Positions 42,038 through 50,609 of a stretch of DNA of 64,000 bases are shown piece after piece. The translations under genes and the position numbers were made by a program. Positions within the stretch are counted from its first letter, which is position 1, and each line of letters starts with the position of its first letter. The stretch spans positions 8,246,001 through 8,310,000 of the forward strand of contig JAPFFF010000001.1 of assembly GCA_039105265.1 (NCBI GenBank). The letters are read 5' to 3'. The notes under the pieces were generated by a model. That model ran no database searches and was not told the origin of the DNA. It saw nothing but the letters and a program-made list of their open reading frames with translations. The stretch comes from Tritrichomonas musculus (lineage: Eukaryota > Parabasalia > Tritrichomonadida > Tritrichomonadidae).

Positions 42038-43435
42038 ATGTCGGGAGTATCTCAAAATCTCAATTCCCGGCGAGCGAGATACCACCCAGGCATTCAAAGT
42101 GTTGCTATTTATTGTGTTTGTTTTTCAGTGTTTTTTGTAATTGTTTCTATTCTTATCGAAAATCTTATTTCTTCAATGATGATATCAAAGCCACGAAAAA
42201 ATACAGGAATAATGATTTATATTGTATCCATATCTTTTTTTTCGATTTTTAGTTTTAAAACTTCACGCTCAATTGTTTGCATAATTCCTTTTTTTTTTGT
42301 AATTATTTTGATCGTAGTTCCTATAGCCTTACTCCTACAAGAATCTCGAAATGGATTCAATGCTGTAAAAACTCCAGAAGATATTCTCCCTTATTGCTCA
42401 AAACAATCAAAAGAGGGAAAGCTTCATTTACCAGAAATGAATAAAAATAAATTTGTTGTTTTTCAACCAACAAATACAGGAACAGGAAATAGAATTCTCG
42501 GTCTTGTGTCATCTTATGCATTAGCATTAATTACAGGTCGTCAGCTTCTTGTAGATTGGCAAACGACATCCGTTTTTGGGGCTAATCTTTTCACGCTTTT
42601 TCATAGTGATATTATAAAGCCACTATCATCAGTTCTGCATAATCGAACGATGAAAGAGGACGATTATCACTTTCTCAATTTAGTATATTGCAGGCAATGT
42701 ACAGTTAGGATTCGTCATCCAAATTTTGCATTTCTTGCATCGCAAGATTTAAATAAAGCTTTCACTCGTAAATATATAATTGTCAGCTCAAACGTATATT
42801 TTGCACCAGCGTTAATGGCAAATATTCATTACAGAGACCTGTTATGTGCTCATTTTGAGCCTAAGCATCTTTTTCATTCCCTCTATAATCGTCTTCTTCG
42901 ATTATCACCTGATCTAGAAAATGAGTTGAATGAAACATTAAAAGAATATAAAAATAGAAATATAATTGGAATACAGATAAGAACAAAAGATAGAGTTGCA
43001 TTCCCTGATGATCATATTAGTTCTTTTTTAAGTTGCGCATCATATATTTCTGCTCGATATGAAAATCCATTATTTTTTATTGCAAGTGACAGTGAGAGTT
43101 TAAAGAGACAAGCGAGCCTTCATTTTGGTGATAAACTCTTTAGACTTAAAAAAGAAACGCATTTGTTCTCTGAAGATGGAATTAAATCTGCTGTTCTTGA
43201 TATGATGATTTTATCAAGATGTAAAGAACTTGTTTTGACACCTTTTTCAACATTTGGTTCTGTTGCTGCTGGGATCGGTGAGATTGTTCCTCATTTTATA
43301 ACAAGAAAAGAAGGATTTTGCGTTCAAGATTTGACAAGTGAACCTAAATTTCACTATTGGCATGCAATGCCGCAATATTCAATTTCATCAATTGGATCAA
43401 GTGACATGCTGAATCAGGATGACTCGTTTATGTAA
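42038..43435 (+). CDS. GT37-like fucosyltransferase (465 aa)
   Basis: It is probably a Golgi glycosyltransferase adding fucose to glycans. About three hydrophobic segments at the N-terminus (22-45, 57-72, 80-100) anchor it. The catalytic part then shows TGTGNRILGLVSSYALALITG (146-166; the GxGNR-type start of xyloglucan fucosyltransferases and NodZ), IGIQIRTKDR (310-319; the HxR donor-binding loop, here QIR), FFIASDSES (346-354) and AVLDMMILSRC with LTPFSTFGSVAAG (400-412). The length suits the family. TCACAATTCT lies about 20 bp before the ATG. The acceptor is unknown. Trichomonads carry fucosylated surface glycans, which would fit. Confidence 0.78.
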   Translation: MSGVSQNLNSRRARYHPGIQSVAIYCVCFSVFFVIVSILIENLISSMMISKPRKNTGIMIYIVSISFFSIFSFKTSRSIVCIIPFFFVIILIVVPIALLLQESRNGFNAVKTPEDILPYCSKQSKEGKLHLPEMNKNKFVVFQPTNTGTGNRILGLVSSYALALITGRQLLVDWQTTSVFGANLFTLFHSDIIKPLSSVLHNRTMKEDDYHFLNLVYCRQCTVRIRHPNFAFLASQDLNKAFTRKYIIVSSNVYFAPALMANIHYRDLLCAHFEPKHLFHSLYNRLLRLSPDLENELNETLKEYKNRNIIGIQIRTKDRVAFPDDHISSFLSCASYISARYENPLFFIASDSESLKRQASLHFGDKLFRLKKETHLFSEDGIKSAVLDMMILSRCKELVLTPFSTFGSVAAGIGEIVPHFITRKEGFCVQDLTSEPKFHYWHAMPQYSISSIGSSDMLNQDDSFM

Positions 43436-43777
43436 ATATTGTTTTTATTTTTTAATATATTTCTAATCTTTTGTTATTCGTTTATTTTCCACATCAAAAA
43501 AAATTTTTTTTGTATTTTGATGTTTGAAAATCTTTTAAGAATGCGTGAATTCAATCAATAATTGGTGACAGTGGGGTTTTTCTATTGAGCTCTACAATTG
43601 AAATTTGTTTTGAAGAATGAGAGGAAGGTAATCAAACATATAATCAACAAAAACTCAAAACTAGTTTAAGAAGAAAGCATGACCAAAAATATAAAATAAG
43701 AGTGCTAATATATATAAAAGGCCGAATTTAATATAAAGGGATAGAATATTTTATATTATTAAAAAAAAAAATAGTCA
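43436..43777. other. convergent 3' spacer
   Basis: It lies between the stop codons of the fucosyltransferase-like and nonaspanin genes. It is AT-rich and nothing specific is seen. Confidence 0.5.
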
Positions 43778-45295
43778 CTAGGTTCTCTTAATTGGAATTC
43801 CAGTTAATGTTATCATTAATTGGGAAGTCATTACGCTAATGGAGCCTGTCATCAGAGCATGAGCGATACATACAAGTGCTAAGACTGTCGGATAAAGAGT
43901 AATCTGAACAGTTGATTTTTGACCCTTGATTATACAAGATCTAATAAAAGAAACGAGCCAAATTACAAAAGATGATCCAGCACTTGACATAAATGAGAAT
44001 AATGCCCAGTCGCCATCACTTTCCAATTTAATGCCGTTACTTGCAACGCCAGCAGCAAATGAAGCTAATACAGCTGTAATTGGAAACATAATCATGGAGA
44101 ATGTATGCTTACCAGTATAAAAGTTAAGAGTCTGTAATTTATCATCGAAAATTTGAAACAGTGGAAACCATAAACAGAAAAGAAGGGAGTTTGAAATAGT
44201 TAAAAAATTACGACGACTTTTTGTTAAATGAAAAGCTGACACTTTGACTTTTTTCGAAAAATGATGCTTTGGTTTAAACAAAACAGCTGTAATCAAACTT
44301 CCCACTAAGTTAGTTGGAATCATTATAAAAACAACTGTAACTATGAAGTAAAATATGTAATTTAATGGTATAGTTGTACATGAATTCACGCTAACAGAAA
44401 TCCACTGAACTGTAAAAATTAATATAACTAATATTGATGGAAATAAAATTGGGGCAAAATAAAGAGCAGATGCAACATCTCGAAGTTTCCAAACGCCACA
44501 GAGTATTGATGTTACAACTGATGTCACAAATGCAGATACCAATTGAGGTATGATTAATGACATTTTGCTAAATGGATGAAGAGGAATAAATATTGAAACA
44601 ATTTGATAAGATATTAAGAATGCAATTAATCCAGCTCCACTTCCACATAAAATAACAATTGAAAAAGAGTGATTTGGGGATCTTGCTAAAACAACATAAG
44701 ATTGCTTGCCTGAAACAGGTATATGAATTCCTAAAAGAATAATTATAACAACACAAAAAGCACCGATAACAAAGCCATTGAAAACTGAATGTTCAGTAGG
44801 TAATCTTGGAGTAGAAATAAATGAAGTTTCATAAGTAAAACCAAGAAATTGTTCAGATATATTTATAGGATTTGATGAAACAACTTTCGCTAGAGAGAAG
44901 TCTTCCAACGTTTTTAAAAAGACAAAATTAAAATGTGTATAAACTAGCCATTCGGATGGACCAAGATAACTGAAAACTAAATAATTGTCATCTGAAAAAA
45001 CTAATTGATAGTGTTTTGTTAATAAAAAATTTAAAAATAAACGCGATTCTGGATTTAATTCGGTTGTACACCATGTTTGTGGAGGTAAAAAGTGATTTGA
45101 TGGAACATCAACTATAGCTTTCTTGCATTTATGTGATTGTGTTGATAGAAAGCCAGGAACAGAATCAGAAATGCATAGCGGTAAAAAAGAAAATGGATAA
45201 GTTTCAAGTGGATTTTTCATAGGTCTAACATATAATTGGTAGAGGAATGAGCTCTGTTTAACAGGCGCTATGAAATAAAGAAAAAAAAATATCAT
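43778..45295 (-). CDS. TM9SF/nonaspanin (EMP70) family protein (505 aa)
   Basis: It is a nine-spanning Golgi/endosomal membrane protein. The lumenal N-terminus starts with a signal-like span and the family motif LYVRPMKNPLETYPFSFLPLC (consensus V-G-P-Y-x-N-P-x-ETY-x-Y-x-LPFC). EWLVYTHFNFVFLKT follows the usual plan. After about residue 165 come nine hydrophobic segments up to the end, with FNGFVIGAFCVVIIILL and FYFIVTVVFIMIPTNLVGS typical. Family members sort glycine-rich membrane segments and affect adhesion. It is shorter than the usual 570-660, mostly in the lumenal part, and the C-terminal KxD/E retrieval signal is replaced by IKRT. Confidence 0.85.
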   Translation of the reverse strand: MIFFFLYFIAPVKQSSFLYQLYVRPMKNPLETYPFSFLPLCISDSVPGFLSTQSHKCKKAIVDVPSNHFLPPQTWCTTELNPESRLFLNFLLTKHYQLVFSDDNYLVFSYLGPSEWLVYTHFNFVFLKTLEDFSLAKVVSSNPINISEQFLGFTYETSFISTPRLPTEHSVFNGFVIGAFCVVIIILLGIHIPVSGKQSYVVLARSPNHSFSIVILCGSGAGLIAFLISYQIVSIFIPLHPFSKMSLIIPQLVSAFVTSVVTSILCGVWKLRDVASALYFAPILFPSILVILIFTVQWISVSVNSCTTIPLNYIFYFIVTVVFIMIPTNLVGSLITAVLFKPKHHFSKKVKVSAFHLTKSRRNFLTISNSLLFCLWFPLFQIFDDKLQTLNFYTGKHTFSMIMFPITAVLASFAAGVASNGIKLESDGDWALFSFMSSAGSSFVIWLVSFIRSCIIKGQKSTVQITLYPTVLALVCIAHALMTGSISVMTSQLMITLTGIPIKRT

Positions 45296-45499
45296 AAAAA
45301 AATTAGAAAATTTGAAAGATTTTGAATTTTTGAAAAGATTTGTTTTTAATAGATATATAATGAAAAATAAAATATTTCTTAATTATCTTTGTATTTTCTT
45401 CAGTATCAATATAATAAAAAATTGAATGAGTAGATTTTTAAAAGAAAACTTTTTTAAAAGTTTATTTAACTTACCTTCAATTCACCGATATAGTAAAAA

Positions 45500-46174
45500 A
45501 TGGCCTTTTCAAGCTCGATTAAGTGCTGTATAGTATTAGCTATTTTGGGATTAATTACAAACTTTCTAACAGACATGCTTACCACAATTTTCATTGTCTC
45601 AAAAACGGCAGCCTTTATTATTGGAGCTGTTCTTGTTGTTTTAGCAATTATTTTTATTGTATTTGCATTTTTCCGCAATGACGATGCAAAGAAACGTTGG
45701 CTCTTCATTTGGATTTTCATTTTCGGTATATTTGGTGGATTTATTGCAATGCTCCTTCCAGTTTCTTATCACAAAACAGCTTCAATACTCAATCGTTTAT
45801 CACTTTACTCTATTGTTGCTATTGCAATTTCGAACTATATTTCTCAATCATGGTCTTTTCTCACATCTTTGATATTAAAACCTATTATCGAATCAAAGCA
45901 ATTATCGCAAGTCGATCAATCACTTTTGTACACAGTAATAAATATGGCGTTATCACTTGTTACATCAGTTTTGTTATCATTAACTGAATCAACAACGTTA
46001 TCTGACGTTTGGAAAAAAGGATTTTCTTTTTCAATCATTGGATGGATTGTTGCTGCAGTAGTTTGTGGTATTGTCGGAATATTAATTGGTCGCGATTCTG
46101 AGATTGATGCTTCAAAATATGATACGGCTGCAGCTCCAATAGCAGAAAACTCTCAATATACAAATATGGAATAA
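45500..46174 (+). CDS. small multi-pass membrane protein (224 aa)
   Basis: It has five or six hydrophobic segments (about 6-28, 33-57, 67-86, 97-118, 140-160, 173-194) and a short polar tail ending QYTNME. No family is recognised. It diverges from the nonaspanin gene by 204 bp and converges with the unassigned gene downstream. The length and clean frame support a real gene. Confidence 0.6.
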   Translation: MAFSSSIKCCIVLAILGLITNFLTDMLTTIFIVSKTAAFIIGAVLVVLAIIFIVFAFFRNDDAKKRWLFIWIFIFGIFGGFIAMLLPVSYHKTASILNRLSLYSIVAIAISNYISQSWSFLTSLILKPIIESKQLSQVDQSLLYTVINMALSLVTSVLLSLTESTTLSDVWKKGFSFSIIGWIVAAVVCGIVGILIGRDSEIDASKYDTAAAPIAENSQYTNME

Positions 46175-46396
46175 AAATTTAACTTATTAGATAAATATTT
46201 TTTTATGAAAATTTTAATTTTACAAAATAATGTTAAGAATAATGATGGAAAATGTAACAAAGAAAATATATGATTGAATTTATAAATATTATATAACACT
46301 GACTATCATTTTTCAAAAAAAAACAATACATTATTCTTATTGTACAAAAACGAACTTTTTGATAGAAAAAGTTGTATTTTGAGTTGATTTGATTTG

Positions 46397-47134
46397 TTAT
46401 GAATCAAAAGTTATTGAATAATATTCATTTTTAAATGGTCTAATTTGAACAAACTTTAATGGTGAAATACTCGCTAAAGCAGGTACATCGCCATTGAAAA
46501 TGCGAAAATTAAATATTAAATTTTTATATGATTGAAACGCTTCGAAAAAATTTTCACTAGAAGAGTAAAACCGTTCGGATTGCAAAGAACAAAATGTAAA
46601 TATAGGTCGAGTTGTTGTGCCATGAATTATGAATCTTGAAAGTAATATTTGAGAGTCATTTCCAATTGGACATTCTATCGAATAACCGATATAAGACTCT
46701 GCAACTTTTAGTCCTTTATATAAAATTGGCACAGGATACTTGAACTTTTTTATTTCTTTACTTCTTTCAAAATATTCTTTCGAAATGCTAAATTGCTGTT
46801 CAATCTTATTTTTTGTTGATGATTCTATAGATTCCATTTTGTTTTTCATTGAAGTGCTATAAGAAAATTGTGGAACATCATTCCAAGAAAAAACGCCTTG
46901 ACAATTATTTTGAAGATAAGTGATATTGTCTTTATTGATTCTTTCGAAATCTTTTTCATCTAATTTGAAAGTATTATTAAAGAAATTCTGAGCTTGGGGG
47001 CCGCTATTGTGAATATCAATTGCTTGAGGAATATCCTGAATAAATTGTGTGTATTTTGATCCTGTATATTGCTTTGTCATTGCTTGCGCAGATGTGAAGA
47101 AAGGGTCTGATATGCTGTCGCTATACTCATACAT
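46397..47134 (-). CDS. unassigned protein (245 aa)
   Basis: It is a soluble-looking protein without signal peptide or membrane span. The middle (about 75-140) is charged and helical, and the C-terminal 100 residues look globular with alternating hydrophobic strands (LLSRFIIHGTTTRPIFTFCS). No family is recognised. Codon use and composition are like the neighbours. It is the last host gene before the transposon island. Confidence 0.6.
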   Translation of the reverse strand: MYEYSDSISDPFFTSAQAMTKQYTGSKYTQFIQDIPQAIDIHNSGPQAQNFFNNTFKLDEKDFERINKDNITYLQNNCQGVFSWNDVPQFSYSTSMKNKMESIESSTKNKIEQQFSISKEYFERSKEIKKFKYPVPILYKGLKVAESYIGYSIECPIGNDSQILLSRFIIHGTTTRPIFTFCSLQSERFYSSSENFFEAFQSYKNLIFNFRIFNGDVPALASISPLKFVQIRPFKNEYYSITFDS

Positions 47135-47558
47135 TAAATTTGGAAATAATTATTTTTGGTTATCAAAGAAATGTAAACCAGAAAAAATTGATATTACATC
47201 GTTTTCAAGATGTAGTATAGAAAATTGTGAGAGTTACGTTATTTTTAATTCAAAAAATTGAATTATTTTATGAACTTTTTGTGCATTTTTTCTCAATTTT
47301 CATCTAACGAAGATTATTAAGAATTTTGATAAAAAAGTTTAAATATTAAATTATATTACTTATTTTTTTAATATTTAATCATTTATTCATTTATTTTATT
47401 TTCTAATATATTTGTTATATTTAAATATCATTTATAAATGTTAAAAATTGATATGAAAAGTTATAAACTGGAAATATACCTTCAAATGGTAACCTAAAAA
47501 AATGGACCCGACCTGTTTTTTCCGGGTAGGGTAATTACCCACCATTCAAGTGAAGTGT
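47135..47558. other. spacer at the island edge
   Basis: It contains the promoter side of the unassigned gene and then a less AT-rich patch (near 47500-47555) with GACCCGACCTG and CCGGGTAGGGTAATTACCC, just before the TTAA of the MITE. No gene is seen. Confidence 0.45.
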
Positions 47559-47562
47559 TTAA

Positions 47563-47803
47563 GGTACAAATCCAGTACGTTATTTTTTGAATAGGAGAAC
47601 GTTTATCGTTTGAATAGTTGCATGTCTCTGAAAAAGTTTAAATTGACTAGGTTTGTTTTTGACTCTTATTTTACAATTTAAATAAACACTATGACATGTT
47701 ATATGAAGTAGATGAAAATAATCGTTTTTTATTTAACATGTCATCTTATTCTTTGAGAATGCCAAAAAAAAAATGCGGTTATTAAACGTACTGGATTTGT
47801 ACC
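47563..47803. mobile_element. TTAA-flanked MITE, 241 bp
   Basis: The ends are perfect 19-bp inverted repeats, GGTACAAATCCAGTACGTT and its complement. TTAA precedes and follows the unit (47559-47562 and 47804-47807). TTAA duplications are typical of piggyBac and Kolobok elements. No ORF is present. Confidence 0.8.
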
Positions 47804-48095
47804 TTAAGTATTACCCGATTATTTTTCTTTAATTATTCATTTAATTTATAATAATAAATAATAAATATTAATTTTCTTTCATTAAAAATTTTGATTTCTT
47901 GATTCATTTTCAATATCTGATTCAAACTTTTAGGAAAATTTTCCTCTGAAAAAGCTGATATAAATTCAATTTCAATTTTTTTTGATACAGGTCCCGCATT
48001 GCAAAGTGAGAAATCATCTCACGCAAAGTGAGAAACTCTCAATTTTTTCAAAGCATTCAATTTTTTCGTCTGACCAGTTTAAAAATCAAAAAGTT

Positions 48096-49646
48096 TCAAT
48101 TGAACTTTTTCCAGCAGCAGAATAAACGGTCGATGCCATGCAAGATGAGATTTAAACGGTCAACTACATTCAAAAAAAAGATATTTTTAAAAAAGTAAAA
48201 TAAACGTTCATGTTCATCTAAATCAAAACCACATACAGGGTCAAAGTAATATGAATCATTTTCATCTTCTTTATCATCATTAGTTTCATCTAAAAAGTAT
48301 TTAAGCAACTCATTTAATTCTCTTTTTTTAATTGGTCTGCCTTTTGTTGCGTCCAAATCTTTTCTCATTTCATTTACATTATCATCAAATGTTATCTTTT
48401 CGAACAAATTATCTCTCCAATATTTTTTGTATTTATTTGTGTACCATATACAAATTGGTTCAAGTTTTTTCTTTACAAGTTTTTCATTATTTTCACCTTT
48501 TTCAATTATACTTTTCAGAATTTTATACAGCCTTATTCCTTGTTGTGTTATCCTTTCATCTTCTTCTGAGTGCATAATCAATTTGTCAGATAATATATCA
48601 GCATTAATAGCACCTTGATCAACATAATTTAAATTACGTAGAAATTTTCCAGCATATTGAAAAAGTTTTCTATATTTTAAAAAGATACTTGGATCACTTT
48701 TTTGTTCTTGATGTGAAGGTATTTTTACGTCATTAATATTTAAAATTCCATGGAGACCATTATTATCTTCTAAATTTTCAACATCAACAGGTGTTCTTGG
48801 TAATATAGAATGTGACAAATGTACAATATTTTTAAAAGATTCATTAGAAGTTACTCCAAGATCTTCAAATATATCGATATCATAATCATTAAGGTTGTCA
48901 CCAATGTCATCAATAAATGCATTAATATCTGTTATTGTTGTAGCAGCATCTTCATCTGAAACAAAATAATCAGAACTATGAAAGCTTTTATTTGAATATA
49001 AATTTGATGAATTTTCCAGAAAATTCGTAGAAGAATTGTTTTGAAGATCATTTTTACTAATTAATTTCGTAGATTTTGGTGAATTTTTTGTGCTTTTTGA
49101 TTTATTTACATTGTTAACAAGTGCTGCTCTTTTTTTCTTTGGAGAGTTTTTTTCACTTTTTGATTTGATATCATTAGAAATTTTTTGATTTGTTTTATTA
49201 ATATTTAATGGTTCTTTAGTCTTTTCTTTTAACTGATTTTGATCATTGTTTTGTATAATCTTTAAAGTATTATACATTCGAGTTGTTTCTGTAATTGCTT
49301 GTACAACTGGAATTTCAAAATTAATGCTTTCAAATATATTACTATCAATTATCCCATTAAATTCTTCATAAACCAACAAAGTTGCATTTGTATTCAATAA
49401 CCCATTACATTCAATTATCAAATTCCTAGTATATTTAGAGCAATGCTTTGAATAAAATAAAGAATATTCATGTTTATCATCAAAGTGATATGAAAAAAAA
49501 TTGAATGCATTGAAAAAATTGAGAGCTCTCAATTTTATTAATATTATAATACAGGTCCCGCATTGCAAAGTGAGAGCAATGCTTTGAATAAAATAAAGAA
49601 TATTTATGTTTATCATCAAAGTGATATGAAAAAAAATTGAATGCAT
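48096..49646 (-). CDS. unassigned ORF of the 1.7-kb TIR element (516 aa)
   Basis: The frame is open from inside one TIR region to near the other. The first about 75 residues are encoded by a duplicated or inverted element end and look like spurious extension, so the real protein may begin later. The middle (140-230) is Lys/Ser/Asn-rich with KSEKNSPKKKR, suggestive of a nuclear signal. The C-terminal half (about 320-510) looks globular and charged (LFQYAGKFLRNLNYVDQGA, YWRDNLFEKITFDDNVNEMR). I see no DDE catalytic motif, zinc finger or helicase motif. It could be an accessory or DNA-binding protein of a non-autonomous element, a diverged transposase, or captured host sequence. Confidence 0.5.
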   Translation of the reverse strand: MHSIFFHITLMININILYFIQSIALTLQCGTCIIILIKLRALNFFNAFNFFSYHFDDKHEYSLFYSKHCSKYTRNLIIECNGLLNTNATLLVYEEFNGIIDSNIFESINFEIPVVQAITETTRMYNTLKIIQNNDQNQLKEKTKEPLNINKTNQKISNDIKSKSEKNSPKKKRAALVNNVNKSKSTKNSPKSTKLISKNDLQNNSSTNFLENSSNLYSNKSFHSSDYFVSDEDAATTITDINAFIDDIGDNLNDYDIDIFEDLGVTSNESFKNIVHLSHSILPRTPVDVENLEDNNGLHGILNINDVKIPSHQEQKSDPSIFLKYRKLFQYAGKFLRNLNYVDQGAINADILSDKLIMHSEEDERITQQGIRLYKILKSIIEKGENNEKLVKKKLEPICIWYTNKYKKYWRDNLFEKITFDDNVNEMRKDLDATKGRPIKKRELNELLKYFLDETNDDKEDENDSYYFDPVCGFDLDEHERLFYFFKNIFFLNVVDRLNLILHGIDRLFCCWKKFN

Positions 49647-49699
49647 TCAAATTTCTCACTTTGCGTGCGATGATTTCTCACTTTGCAATGCGGGACCTG
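49437..49699. repeat. duplicated and inverted end of the 1.7-kb element
   Basis: A 74-bp segment (49437-49510) recurs at 49573-49646 with one clear mismatch. Between them, CAGGTCCCGCATTGCAAAGT (from 49552) is an inverted copy of the element's own right terminus and even carries 12 bp of its outside flank (AATATTATAATA). The outermost 148 bp can therefore fold back on itself. Confidence 0.75.
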
Positions 49700-50063
49700 T
49701 ATTATAATATTACATTTATTACTTTATTCTAAACCTAATAAATAACATAATTAATATTACCCATATTTATAAACGTCCGTCTAAAATCGCAGAAGAGAAC
49801 TCTGACACTTTAGTAACGTTTTTTTTATTTTTTTGAATGCTTATTTCAAAAATAATTTTATTTATTGAATCAAGAATTTAGTTTACCATCTTTAGTAAAA
49901 AAAAAAAAGAAGGAAAAATCATTCAAAAGCAAAATACCGCCAAAAAAACTAAAGTTTTTTTTTTTTTATTCTTTAAAGGCCAATTTTGTTTTTTTGAGTC
50001 GAACTTTTTCACTACCTTATTAAAACATTTATCTTATTGCTGAGTATTGTTATTCTAAATTTT

Positions 50064-50082
50064 CCCGCCACATTTCGGCGGG
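50064..50082. repeat. GC hairpin CCCGCC/GGCGGG
   Basis: A perfect 6-bp GC stem with a 7-nt loop is followed by G and TTTTT on the plus strand. It lies in the left arm of the 7.6-kb element. Confidence 0.6.
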
Positions 50083-50463
50083 GTTTTTAAAGAACAGGAT
50101 TCGTTTTATACGCAAGATTGCATATCACATCATTTGCTATTATTGTCTGATCAGCAATAATTGCTTTTTTTTATTTATTTAGTTAGTTAACCAATGTTCA
50201 TTTATAGCTACACTGACACAAGCAAATTGATTTTTTATATATTCATTTTTTTGTTTTTATTATTTCTAAGTTTGAAGAGTTCAGCTCAGTATCAGATAAA
50301 TGATTCAAAGCAAAAAAAAAAAAAAGAACAAGAAGCAAGATCAACAAACCAGATAACACAAAATCCCGATATTATTTAAGCAACGTTTTATGATATTTTT
50401 GTAATTCTATTTTCTACCTTTTTATATATATATATATATATACATCTTTTGTCTTATTTTTCG

Positions 50464-50515
50464 CAAACAGGACTTGGAGCCGCGTTTTATTCTTTGCGGC
50501 TACAAGGCCGGTTTG
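50464..50515 (+). other. GC-rich 20-bp hairpin followed by T runs; possible small RNA
   Basis: CAAACAGGACTTGGAGCCGC pairs with GCGGCTACAAGGCCGGTTTG around a 12-nt loop. Seventeen of 20 positions are Watson-Crick pairs, and all three exceptions are purine-purine mismatches. TTTTT, C, TTTTT follows at once, like a Pol III stop. A hairpin this GC-rich is unusual in such AT-rich DNA. Whether it is transcribed is unknown. Confidence 0.5.
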
Positions 50516-50609
50516 TTTTTCTTTTTATAATCTTTATTTTTTAGATGGATCCCAATATATCTATAAGTTTATTAATTTTAGCGATTACAAATGACGAGTT
50601 TCTTCAATA

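Larger units (their letters stand above)
47988..49699 (-). mobile_element. 1.7-kb TIR element with 48-bp TIRs and unassigned ORF
   Basis: Both ends start CAGGTCCCGCATTGCAAAGT and match for 48 bp with one mismatch. They include a direct sub-repeat of GCAAAGTGAGAAA. TA borders each end (47986-47987 and 49700-49701). One long ORF on the minus strand nearly fills it. The TA duplication suggests Tc1/mariner/pogo-type mobilisation, but the terminal sequence is unlike the other elements in this window. Confidence 0.8.

Noticed and set aside
29961-47134. functional operon of trafficking genes
   Set aside because: Genes alternate in strand with separate promoters; shared theme is likely chance.
50194-50379. 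61-codon frame with one membrane-like span in the 7.6-kb element
   Set aside because: Short, partly poly-K and T-run encoded, no sign of expression or conservation.
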